DNA of 42,849 nucleotides from Sedimentisphaerales bacterium. Lineage in GTDB: Bacteria; Planctomycetota; Phycisphaerae; Sedimentisphaerales; Anaerobacaceae. Positions 8,402 through 16,107 of the stretch are shown one piece after another. The notes beneath the pieces are model-generated. The model searched no databases and was not told the DNA's origin. It worked only from the letters and a program-made list of their open reading frames with translations. Numbering within the stretch: position 1 is the first letter of the stretch; each line of letters opens with the position of its first letter. A program made the position numbers and the translations under genes. Location of the stretch: NCBI GenBank assembly GCA_030603595.1, contig JAUVXL010000006.1, positions 1-42,849 on the forward strand, given 5' to 3'.

Positions 8402-9106
8402 ATGGAACAACAATTGCTTGATAAGGTAAAGACTTACGATTGGGGTCAGAGCCGAGCGGCGCTGACCGAGATAACAGAGGGCATCAAGAAGGTTCACGGC
8501 AACAAGACTGAGACGGCGAAGATCGAGAAGGGCCTGTTGGGCGTGCTCGGTTCGGACGCCAAACGTGCGGGCAAGCAGTTTGCTTGCAGGCAGTTGAGCC
8601 TCATCGGTACGGATGCTTCGGTCGCGACTCTGGGCAAGATGCTTACGGGCGAGGAGACCTCGGATATGGCTCGTTATGCCTTGGAGCGGATACCTGGTTC
8701 TGCGGCGGATGGCGTATTGCTTGCTGCTTTGAGCAAGGCATCGGGCAAGGCTAAGGTCGGCATCGTTAATACGTTAGGCCAGCGCAAGTGCAAACGAGCA
8801 TCCGCTCCATTGACCGGGCTCTTGGGCAATTCGGATGAGACTCTTGCGGCAGCGGCGGCTGCGGCGCTGGGTGAGATTGCCGATACTGCTGCGTCTGCGG
8901 CTTTGGGCAAGGCGGCCGGGACGACTAAGGGCAAAGTTCGGCTGCGCGTTCTCGATGCTTATCTTAAGTGTGCCGATGTGATGGTAAAGAGCGGCAAGAA
9001 GACTCAGGCGCGGGCGATCTACCTACAGCTTCAAAAGAAAGATATGCCCAAGCCGATTCGCACTGCGGCTTTGCGCGGTGTTATTGGTTCCGGCAGCAGG
9101 CGATAA
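8402..9106 (+). CDS. HEAT-repeat protein, no signal peptide
   Basis: The ATG follows AAGGGGAA. The 234-residue product is rich in alanine, leucine and lysine, with repeated paired-helix units such as ALTEITEGIKK, LLGVLGSDAKRAGKQFACRQLSLIG and LAAAAAAALGEIAD, typical of HEAT/PBS-lyase repeats. No export signal is visible, unlike the next HEAT gene. HEAT solenoids are protein-binding scaffolds and no enzymatic residues can be claimed. Position between ThuA and a DUF1080 lipoprotein recalls planctomycete proteins where ThuA, HEAT and cytochrome modules are fused, so it may act with these neighbours. The localisation mismatch with exported neighbours is unexplained. Confidence 0.85.
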   Translation: MEQQLLDKVKTYDWGQSRAALTEITEGIKKVHGNKTETAKIEKGLLGVLGSDAKRAGKQFACRQLSLIGTDASVATLGKMLTGEETSDMARYALERIPGSAADGVLLAALSKASGKAKVGIVNTLGQRKCKRASAPLTGLLGNSDETLAAAAAAALGEIADTAASAALGKAAGTTKGKVRLRVLDAYLKCADVMVKSGKKTQARAIYLQLQKKDMPKPIRTAALRGVIGSGSRR

Positions 9107-9175
9107 GGACGTTCAATGAATAGCCTTACAGGGTAATAAATTCCCGCGAGAAGATTACTATTGTTTTGAGGTTGC

Positions 9176-9202
9176 TTGCCCGCCCCTATGGGGCAGGCGA
9201 AC
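9176..9202. repeat. GC-rich hairpin before the second HEAT gene
   Basis: GCCC-G-CCCC and GGGG-C-AGGC fold around a TAT loop (about 9178-9200, one mismatch). It contains a TTG and an ATG in frame with the following gene, but both lie inside the stem and lack a good Shine-Dalgarno, so they are poor starts. A role in setting expression between the two HEAT genes is possible. Confidence 0.4.
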
Positions 9203-9220
9203 AAACGGGGAATTTCAATC

Positions 9221-10621
9221 GTGAACACTAAAGAGTACATATTTGCAGGCTTATGTTTTTTTCTTCTTCTGAGTGTATGTGGTCTGTGTGCTGCTGCTGC
9301 GGAGGAAGGCGAAGAGAAGCCTATTGATATTGTTCTTGAGATTCTCAAGAGCGACGATCGGGAGATGCAGGCCGCTGCGATTGCGATGGTCAAAGATATG
9401 GAGGGGGCGGATGTTACCAAGGCCCTTGCCAAGGAGTTGCCGGGCCTTTCGGCAGCGAGTCAGGTACAATTGTTGGCTGTGCTCGGCGATCGCGGCGATG
9501 CGGCGGCGATTGGCGCTGTTGTTGCGGCGACGAAGGCTTCGGAGGCGTTTGTTCGGGAGGCGGCGTTGAAGGCGGTGGGGCAATTGGGAGATGCGTCTTC
9601 GGTTATGCTGCTGGCCGAGAGGGCTGCTGCTGTGAAGGGGGCCGAGCAGAAGGCGGCGCGTGAGAGCCTGTATCGTTTGCGAGGGGAGGGCATCGATGAG
9701 GCGATTTTAGGCGGTATCGGCAAGGCTGAGGCGAAGACAAAAGTTGAGTTGATAACGAGCTTGGGGCAGCGGAATGTGTATGCGGGTGTTGAGACGCTTT
9801 TGAAAACGGCGAAGGATGCGGACCGTAAGGTTCGGGTCGAGTCGTTTAGGGTTCTTAGCTCTGTCGGCAAGGGCAAAGACCTGCCTGCTCTGGTGGATTT
9901 GCTTATCAGCGCCAAGAGTGCATCGGACCGCACGGAAGGCGAGAAGACCGTTGCCGCGGTGGCGCATAAGATTGCGAAGAAGGACGAGCAGGCGAGGGCT
10001 GTATTGGCGAAGCTGCCTTCGGTTAAGGATGTTAAGGCGCGCTGCTCTCTCTTGATCGCATTGGGCAGGATCGGGGACAACAGCGGTTTGGGCGTCTTGC
10101 GGAAGGGGCTGGGGGGCAAGGAAGTTGAGGAGCAGACTGCGGCGATTCGCGCATTGAGCATGTGGCCTACGGGCGAGCCTGTGGCCGATTTGCTGACGGT
10201 GGCTCAAGGGTCGAAGCTCCAGTTGCATAAGATTCTTGCGCTTCGCGGGTTCGTTCGGTTGCTGGGTCTTAAGAGCGAGCGGGCTACGAGCGAGACTATT
10301 GCGATGTACAAGCAGGCGATGTCGCTGGCGCCGAATGCGATGGAGAAGCGGCGCGTGCTTTCGGGTCTTTCGAGTACGGCGAGCGTCGATGCTCTGGCGA
10401 TGGCTGCTGATTTTTTGGCCGATAAGGAGCTTTTCCGTGAGTCGGAGGTTGCGGTGGTTAAGATAGCCAAGGGGATTTATGGAAAGCATCCGAAAGAGAG
10501 CGAGGCGGTGTTGAAGAAGGTTATTTCGAGTACGAAGGTCGATTCTGTTCGTGAGCAGGCTCAGGAAGTTATTGAGCTGATTGAGGCGAAAGACGACGAG
10601 ACTAAGGGTACGGCCGGTTGA
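9221..10621 (+). CDS. Exported HEAT-repeat protein
   Basis: GTG at 9221 is chosen as start because GGGGAA lies eight bases upstream and translation then begins with a good signal peptide (KEYIFAGLCFFLLLSVCGLCAAAA); upstream in-frame TTG 9176 and ATG 9188 fall in a hairpin. The mature protein is an alanine- and lysine-rich solenoid with HEAT-like units through its length, for example AAAIAMVKDMEG, QLLAVLGDRGDAAAIGAVVAA, REAALKAVGQLGDASSVMLLAE and RCSLLIALGRIGDNSGLGVL. No catalytic motif is visible. It likely serves as an interaction scaffold with the adjacent ThuA and DUF1080 proteins. The following gene starts 37 bases after its stop, so they are probably one transcript. Confidence 0.85.
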   Translation: MNTKEYIFAGLCFFLLLSVCGLCAAAAEEGEEKPIDIVLEILKSDDREMQAAAIAMVKDMEGADVTKALAKELPGLSAASQVQLLAVLGDRGDAAAIGAVVAATKASEAFVREAALKAVGQLGDASSVMLLAERAAAVKGAEQKAARESLYRLRGEGIDEAILGGIGKAEAKTKVELITSLGQRNVYAGVETLLKTAKDADRKVRVESFRVLSSVGKGKDLPALVDLLISAKSASDRTEGEKTVAAVAHKIAKKDEQARAVLAKLPSVKDVKARCSLLIALGRIGDNSGLGVLRKGLGGKEVEEQTAAIRALSMWPTGEPVADLLTVAQGSKLQLHKILALRGFVRLLGLKSERATSETIAMYKQAMSLAPNAMEKRRVLSGLSSTASVDALAMAADFLADKELFRESEVAVVKIAKGIYGKHPKESEAVLKKVISSTKVDSVREQAQEVIELIEAKDDETKGTAG

Positions 10622-10658
10622 TCGATTTTGCCGGGCATTATTTCTGGAGATAAGACTT

Positions 10659-11771
10659 ATGGTAAGGAAATTGACGAGCAAAGATGTTAGGCGATGGTTT
10701 CGGGTTTACGGCGGCAGAGTTGCGACGACGGTGTCGCTGCTGGCTCTCTGCGTGGTATTGTCATCATGTGGGGGTACTGCCGGCGCGGGAGCAGGTCCGG
10801 TGGTCAAGGACTTCAAGGCCGAGGCCGAAGAAGCGATTACGGGGCTGGACCCGGCTATGGGGGACTGGCAGGGCGGCTGGAAGCTGAACGATGGGAGCGA
10901 TTCGGGGCCGTTGGTTGCGCAGGTGATAGCTTTGGGCAAGGGTGAATATAAGGCGAATTTCCTCGAAGTATTCGATACGCGAATGGAGCCGATAGGGATA
11001 CTCGTCGGCCGGCTCGAAGACGAAGCGGTTCAACTCGCAGGAAGGGCGTATCACAGCGGCATAGACTTCAACGTCGAGGCTAAGATCGAAGGGGGCAAGC
11101 TTACGGGCACCTTCGCAGGGCAGGATGTTGACGGGACTTTTACGCTCAATCGAGTGTTCCGCGTTTCCGAGACGATGGGGGCGAAACCTCCCAAGGGGGC
11201 GGTTGTGCTCTTTAACGGGAAGAACTTCAAGAATTGGAAGCGTGCGAACGCGAAGGAAGGCGAAGATGATTCGGTTCGGTGGGAGCTTGTGGACGGTGCG
11301 ATGCGCGCCAAGCCGGGCGCCGGATCGATTATATCGAGGAAGGAATTCACGAACGTGGCGGTGCATGTAGAGTTTCGCAGCCCATTTATGCCGAGTGCCC
11401 GCGGTCAGGGCCGGGGCAACAGCGGGGTGTACCTGCAGGGCAGATACGAGGTTCAGGTGCTGGATAGTTACGGCCTGAAGGGCGAGAGCAACGAATGCGG
11501 GGGGATATACAAAGTCAGCGCTCCACGGGTGAATATGTGCGCTCCTCCGGGTCAGTGGCAGACCTACGATATTACGTTCCGGGCGGCTACGGCGAACAGC
11601 AAGCCGACTCTGACCGTGCTGCACAACGCTGTGATGATTCAAGATGGAACGGAAGTCGGCGGGACGACGACTGCGGGAATGGGCGGCAAGGCGTCGGAGC
11701 CTGCGGGGCTATATCTGCAGGACCACGGTAACGCGGTTGAGTATCGCAATATTTGGTTGGTCGAGCAGTGA
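10659..11771 (+). CDS. DUF1080 (3-keto-disaccharide hydrolase) lipoprotein
   Basis: ATG 10659 follows GGAGA (10645-10649) and gives a 370-residue lipoprotein: a basic N-region, hydrophobic core and lipobox LSSC at Cys37. A longer in-frame start at 10581 would overlap the HEAT gene and bury the signal, so it is rejected. Residues about 50-165 form a beta-rich module of unknown type (DWQGGWKLNDG, VGRLEDEAVQLAG, GTFAGQDVDGTFTLNRV). From about 182 to the end is DUF1080, with VLFNGKNFKNW, GRGNSGVYLQGRYEVQVLDS, PGQWQTYDITFRA and a terminal HGNAVEYRNIWLV. It resembles the DUF1080 half of the first gene. Predicted role: cleavage of 3-keto-glycosides at the membrane surface. Confidence 0.88.
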   Translation: MVRKLTSKDVRRWFRVYGGRVATTVSLLALCVVLSSCGGTAGAGAGPVVKDFKAEAEEAITGLDPAMGDWQGGWKLNDGSDSGPLVAQVIALGKGEYKANFLEVFDTRMEPIGILVGRLEDEAVQLAGRAYHSGIDFNVEAKIEGGKLTGTFAGQDVDGTFTLNRVFRVSETMGAKPPKGAVVLFNGKNFKNWKRANAKEGEDDSVRWELVDGAMRAKPGAGSIISRKEFTNVAVHVEFRSPFMPSARGQGRGNSGVYLQGRYEVQVLDSYGLKGESNECGGIYKVSAPRVNMCAPPGQWQTYDITFRAATANSKPTLTVLHNAVMIQDGTEVGGTTTAGMGGKASEPAGLYLQDHGNAVEYRNIWLVEQ

Positions 11772-11846
11772 GATAGTTGAAATAACAGTTTCGGTTATAA
11801 GAAAGAGATTATTGACCAGAGCTTTTTTTTGTTAAGGAATATTGAT

Positions 11847-13193
11847 ATGACCGAGAAGAAGAAAAGTAAGCATGACAGTAAGCTGTCAAGGCGGAGGTTT
11901 ATGGGCGGCGCTGCTGCGGTTGCGGCTTTTACGATTGTTCCTCGGCATGTTCTCGGTGGGGCGGGCAATACGGCGGCGAGTGAGAAGCTTAGTATTGCGG
12001 CTATCGGCGCGGGGGGGCGCGGGGCCGGCAATATCGGTTCGGTGAGCCGTGAGAATATCGTTGCGCTTTGCGACGTTGACTGGAGGACTGCGGCGGGGAC
12101 TTTCAAGAAGTACCCGAATGCGAAAAGGTACAAGGATTTTCGCAAGATGCTCGATAAGGAGGATAAGAACATCGATGCTGTTATAGTCGCCACGCCCGAC
12201 CACGTTCATGCGGTTGCGACGATGGCGGCTATCAAGCGGGGCAAGCATGTTTATTGCGAAAAGCCGCTTGCGCATTGCATATATGAGGTTCGCAAAGTGA
12301 CCGAGGCTGCGCGTAAGATGGGCGTTGCAACTCAGTTGGGGAACCAGGCGCAGGCGACGGAAGGACCACGGCTGGTTGCCGAGTATATCCGTGCCGGCGC
12401 GATTGGCAAGGTTCGCGAGATTCATTCTTGGTGCAATCGCTGGATTTCTCAGCGTGGTCAGAATCGGCCGACGGATACGCCGGCTGTTCCGGAAGGGCTG
12501 GACTGGGATCTGTGGCTTGGTCCGCGCAAAGAGCGTCCTTATCATCCATCCTATCTGCCGTTTACGTGGCGCGGGTGGTGGGATTTCGGTACGGGCGTTT
12601 TAGGTGATATCGGTTGCCATCAGTTTGCGCCGATTTGGCGTGGTCTTGAGCCGGGTTATCCTGTTAGCGTTGAGGCTTGTTCGAGCGGTGTGAACGAGGA
12701 GCAGGCGCCTTTGGCGTCGATAATCCGATACGATTTCCCTGCGAGGGGGGAGATGCCTGCGTTCAAATTGAGTTGGTATGACGGCGGTCTGATGCCTGCT
12801 CGTCCGGCGGAGTTGGAGGAGGGCAGGCGGTTCGGCGGCGCGGACGATAATCTCTATGTGGGCGATAAGGGCAAGATGCTCAGCCACAGGCTGCTGCCGG
12901 AGCCTCGCAATGCCGAGTACGGCAAGCCTGCTCGGCTTTATGAGCGTTCGCCGGGTCATCATAAGGAATGGCTGATTGCGTGCAAGGGCGGGCCGAAGGC
13001 GGGGTCGAATTTCGATGTTTCCGGGCCGATGGCGGAGGTCGTGCTGCTGGGCAATATCGCGATCAAGATGGGGCAGAAGATGTATGAGAAGGGCATGAAG
13101 CTCTATTACGACGGGCCCGGGATGAAGATTACTAATCTGGAGGAGGCGAATAAGTATATTCGGGATGAATATAGAGAGGGGTGGACTTTGTGA
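11847..13193 (+). CDS. Tat-exported Gfo/Idh/MocA oxidoreductase, triplet member 1
   Basis: ATG 11847 is preceded by AAGGA (11834-11838); an upstream TTG at 11829 has no such site. The 448-residue product has a Tat signal (SRRRFMGGAAAVAAF) followed by VLGGAGNTAASEKLSIAAIGAGGRG, running into the Rossmann loop. EKP lies at 138-140. Shared landmarks with the next two genes are KDFRKMLDKE, LDWDLWLGP, WWDFGTG, GDIGCH, FPARGEMPAFKLSWYDGG and a final GWTL. It is the first of three consecutive paralogues. Predicted to be a periplasmic sugar dehydrogenase with tightly held NAD(P). Substrate unknown; sequence differences around the conserved GDIGCH motif mark the paralogues apart. Confidence 0.92.
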   Translation: MTEKKKSKHDSKLSRRRFMGGAAAVAAFTIVPRHVLGGAGNTAASEKLSIAAIGAGGRGAGNIGSVSRENIVALCDVDWRTAAGTFKKYPNAKRYKDFRKMLDKEDKNIDAVIVATPDHVHAVATMAAIKRGKHVYCEKPLAHCIYEVRKVTEAARKMGVATQLGNQAQATEGPRLVAEYIRAGAIGKVREIHSWCNRWISQRGQNRPTDTPAVPEGLDWDLWLGPRKERPYHPSYLPFTWRGWWDFGTGVLGDIGCHQFAPIWRGLEPGYPVSVEACSSGVNEEQAPLASIIRYDFPARGEMPAFKLSWYDGGLMPARPAELEEGRRFGGADDNLYVGDKGKMLSHRLLPEPRNAEYGKPARLYERSPGHHKEWLIACKGGPKAGSNFDVSGPMAEVVLLGNIAIKMGQKMYEKGMKLYYDGPGMKITNLEEANKYIRDEYREGWTL

Positions 13194-13244
13194 TTTTAGC
13201 TACGAAGGCACTAAGGCACGAAGTGAATTGCTATTGGAAGATAC

Positions 13245-13295
13245 TGGATTCCCGCTCCCCGATCGGGGTCGAGGACAAGCTTCGCGGGAATGACA
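13245..13295. repeat. GGATTCCCGC palindromic repeat, copy 1
   Basis: TGGATTCCCGC (13245-13255) and GCGGGAATGACA (13284-13295) form the arms of a dispersed palindrome; the inner part carries CCCCGATCGGGG (13257-13268). Other copies are at 14700-14726 and 39042-39068. It lies in the 129-base gap between two tandem Gfo genes, just upstream of a GTG start. Such repeats are widespread in bacterial genomes and often mislead start-codon calls. Confidence 0.75.
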
Positions 13296-13322
13296 TGCTA
13301 AATTTTAGTTGGGAGTTATGCT

Positions 13323-14666
13323 GTGAATAAGAAAGACATATCTCGACGTGAGTTCTTGGGTGCTGCCGGGGCGATTGGTGCGTTTACGATTGTGCCGCGG
13401 TACGTGCTTGGCGGGGCAGGCAATACGCCGCCGAGCGAGAAGCTGAATATTGCCGGTATTGGTGTGGGGGGGCAGGGCGGGGGGGACCTGAACGCGGTCA
13501 GCAGTCAGAATATTGTTGCTCTTTGCGATGTCGATTGGCGTCATGCGGCCGGGACGTTCAGGCGGTATTCGAGTGCGCGGAAGTATAAAGATTTCCGCAA
13601 GATGCTTGATAAGGAGGATAAGAATATCGATGCGGTTGTGGTTGCGACTCCAGACCATATTCACGCGCCGGCGTCGATGGCGGCGATCAAGCGGGGCAAG
13701 CACGTGTATTGCGAGAAGCCTTTGACGCACTCGGTGTATGAGGCGCGGAAGATTGCCGAGGCTGCACGGAAGGCCGGTGTTGCTACTCAGATGGGCAATC
13801 AGGGTCAGGCGTCGGAGCAGACTCGGCTGATGTGCGAGATGGTGTGGGACGGAGCGATTGGTCCCGTTCGTGAGGTGCATGTTTGGACGGACCGTCCGAA
13901 CAGGGGGCTTAACGCAGTTTATTGGCCGCAGGGCATTGATCGTCCCAAAGATACTCCGCCGGTTCCCGATACTTTGGATTGGGATTTGTGGCTCGGACCT
14001 GCTCCGCAGCGGCCTTATAATCCGGCTTACCTGCCTTTCAAGTGGCGCGGATGGTGGGACTTCGGCACCGGTGCGATGGGCGATATCGGCTGTCATGCTC
14101 TGGACCCGATCTTTCGTGCGCTGAAGCTCGGGGCGCCGACGAGCGTGGAAGGTATCTCTACATTGGTGAATACCGAGACTTATCCTCTATCTTCCAAGAT
14201 TCATTATGAATTTCCTGCTCGTGGGGATATGCCTGCTGTTAAGGTTGTTTGGTATGACGGCGGTATGAGGCCTCCGCGTCCGGAGGAACTCGAGGACGGG
14301 CGACAGGTGGGTGACAACGGCAAGCTGTTTATCGGGGACAAGGGCAAGATGCTCGGCGAGAGAATCATACCGCAATCGCGGATGACAGAATATGGCAAAC
14401 CGCCTCAGAAGTTGGAGCGTTCGCCGGGGCACCATATCGAGTGGATAAATGCGTGCAAGGGCGGCAAGCCGGCCGGTTCTAACTTCGATCATGCCGGTCC
14501 GCTGGCTGAGGCGGTGCTGTTGGGTAATGTCGCGCTTCGGCCTGAGTTGAGAGAAATAACAAACCGCAAGAAGCTGCTGTGGGATCCGGAGAAATTCGAG
14601 ATAACCAACGTGCCTGAGGCGAATCAGTTCCTCAGACGGGAGTACCGGAAAGGGTGGACTTTGTGA
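13323..14666 (+). CDS. Tat-exported Gfo/Idh/MocA oxidoreductase, triplet member 2
   Basis: GTG 13323 is the start: GGGAG (13311-13315) is seven bases upstream and the nearby ATG (13318) stops after two codons. The 447-residue protein has the Tat motif SRREFLGAAGAIGAF, then VLGGAGNTPPSEKLNIAGIGVGGQGGG. EKP is at 131-133. Substrate-domain landmarks are WWDFGTGAMGDIGCHALDPIF and FPARGDMPAVKVVWYDGG, and it ends in RKGWTL. It differs from its neighbours by an insertion near TDRPNRGLNAVYWPQGIDRP, which may shape substrate choice. It is closest to the preceding and following genes, in line with tandem duplication. Confidence 0.92.
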   Translation: MNKKDISRREFLGAAGAIGAFTIVPRYVLGGAGNTPPSEKLNIAGIGVGGQGGGDLNAVSSQNIVALCDVDWRHAAGTFRRYSSARKYKDFRKMLDKEDKNIDAVVVATPDHIHAPASMAAIKRGKHVYCEKPLTHSVYEARKIAEAARKAGVATQMGNQGQASEQTRLMCEMVWDGAIGPVREVHVWTDRPNRGLNAVYWPQGIDRPKDTPPVPDTLDWDLWLGPAPQRPYNPAYLPFKWRGWWDFGTGAMGDIGCHALDPIFRALKLGAPTSVEGISTLVNTETYPLSSKIHYEFPARGDMPAVKVVWYDGGMRPPRPEELEDGRQVGDNGKLFIGDKGKMLGERIIPQSRMTEYGKPPQKLERSPGHHIEWINACKGGKPAGSNFDHAGPLAEAVLLGNVALRPELREITNRKKLLWDPEKFEITNVPEANQFLRREYRKGWTL

Positions 14667-14699
14667 GTTTTTTGCCACGAAGACACGAAAATGAATAAA

Positions 14700-14726
14700 T
14701 GGATTCCCGCTTGCGCGGGAATGACA
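14700..14726. repeat. GGATTCCCGC palindromic repeat, copy 2
   Basis: TGGATTCCCGC (14700-14710) and GCGGGAATGACA (14715-14726) form a compact hairpin. The ATG at 14699 overlaps it and is in frame with the next gene, so it would add the spurious N-terminus MDSRLRGND. The preceding bases (CACGAAGACACGAA) resemble those before copy 1. Confidence 0.8.
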
Positions 14727-14752
14727 GGTTGTTCAATGTTAGGAGTTTTGTT

Positions 14753-16060
14753 TTGAAGAAGTTGAATATATCTCGGCGTGAGTTTTTGGGTGCTGCTGCT
14801 GGTGTTGCGGCTTTTAGTATTGTTCCGAGAAGCGTTCTTGGCGGGGCGGGCAATACTGCTCCGAGCGAGAAACTGAATGTTGCTTGTATCGGTATCGGCG
14901 GTATGGGCGGGGCGGATTCCGGTCAGATGGGGGCGGAGAATGTTATTGCACTGTGCGATGTCGATTCGAAGCACGGGGCTGGGACGTTCAAGCGGTATCC
15001 GAAGGCGACGCAATATAAGGATTTCCGCAAGATGCTGGATAAGGAGAAGGGCATCGAGGCGGTGACTGTATCGACGCCGGACCATACTCATGCGGTCGTT
15101 TCGATGATGGCTATCAAGATGGGCAAGCACGTGTATTGCCAGAAGCCGCTGGCGCACGATCTTCACGAGGTGCGTCAGATGACCGAGGCTGCTGCCAAGC
15201 ATGAAGTGATGACGCAGATGGGTACGCAGCTTCATGCTGAGGGGTATCTCAGGCAATTGGTCGAAATGATTAAGACGGGGGTAATCGGTAAGGTTCGTCG
15301 GGTGGATATCTTTAGCAATAAGAACTGGGGCGGGGGAACTCGGCCAACGGATACGCCGCGCGTGCCTGAGACGCTGGATTGGGATTTGTGGCTCGGGCCC
15401 GCTCCGTATCGGCCCTACCATCGGGTCTATGCTCCTGGGAACTGGCGGAGATGGTGGGATTTCGGGACGGGGACGTTAGGCGATATGGGCTGCCATATAA
15501 TCGACCCTGCGTGGTGGGCTCTTGATTTGAAGTACCCGACGAGCGTCGAGGCCGAGCCGGGGCCTTTCAGCGATGAGACGTATCCGACCAAGACAATCGT
15601 TAAATGGGAGTTTCCGGCCAGGGGCGATTTGCCGCCGGTTACTATGAAGTGGTATGACGGGTCGAACAGGCCACCTCGGCCCAAAGAACTGGAAGAGGGC
15701 CGAAATCTGCCGGGCCAGGGGGGGATATATTACGGCAATAAGGGCGTTATCCTTGCTCCGCACGGCGGGGGTTCGAGGCTTATACCGGAGTCGCGGATGA
15801 AGGGGGTTAAGGCCCCGAAGCAGTTGTTCGAGAGGGGGATCGGCCATTGGCAGGAGTGGATCAGGGCGTGCAAGGGCGGGCCTAAGCCGCTATCGAACTT
15901 CGACTACGCCGGTCCTTTGACCGAGAGTATCCTGCTGGGCAACGTGGCCGCCAAGGCGGGGGCTAAATTGGAGTGGGACGGGGAGAAATTCAAGGTAACG
16001 AACGTCAGGAAGGCGAATAATTATCTCAAGTGCAAATATCGCAGCGGCTGGACATTATAA
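14753..16060 (+). CDS. Tat-exported Gfo/Idh/MocA oxidoreductase, triplet member 3 (QKP)
   Basis: TTG 14753 is preferred: AGGAG (14741-14745) sits seven bases before it and the product then begins directly at the Tat region (LNISRREFLGAAAGVAAF). An in-frame ATG at 14699 belongs to a palindromic repeat and has no ribosome-binding site. Predicted length is 435 residues. After VLGGAGNTAPSEKLNVACIGIGGMGG comes the Rossmann domain; the EKP motif is QKP at 130-132. Other landmarks are RWWDFGTGTLGDMGCHIIDPAWW, FPARGDLPPVTMKWYDGS and the terminal SGWTL. It is the third of a tandem triplet and is followed at 47 bases by a fused epimerase-DUF1080 lipoprotein, which may use its product. Confidence 0.9.
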   Translation: MKKLNISRREFLGAAAGVAAFSIVPRSVLGGAGNTAPSEKLNVACIGIGGMGGADSGQMGAENVIALCDVDSKHGAGTFKRYPKATQYKDFRKMLDKEKGIEAVTVSTPDHTHAVVSMMAIKMGKHVYCQKPLAHDLHEVRQMTEAAAKHEVMTQMGTQLHAEGYLRQLVEMIKTGVIGKVRRVDIFSNKNWGGGTRPTDTPRVPETLDWDLWLGPAPYRPYHRVYAPGNWRRWWDFGTGTLGDMGCHIIDPAWWALDLKYPTSVEAEPGPFSDETYPTKTIVKWEFPARGDLPPVTMKWYDGSNRPPRPKELEEGRNLPGQGGIYYGNKGVILAPHGGGSRLIPESRMKGVKAPKQLFERGIGHWQEWIRACKGGPKPLSNFDYAGPLTESILLGNVAAKAGAKLEWDGEKFKVTNVRKANNYLKCKYRSGWTL

Positions 16061-16107
16061 TTGTAACGCCGAGGGTATTTGCGCAACTAACGTAAGGAGA
16101 AAGACAA

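Noticed and set aside
10581-10658. Upstream start for the DUF1080 lipoprotein
   Set aside because: It overlaps the HEAT gene, lacks a Shine-Dalgarno and would place 26 charged residues before the lipoprotein signal.
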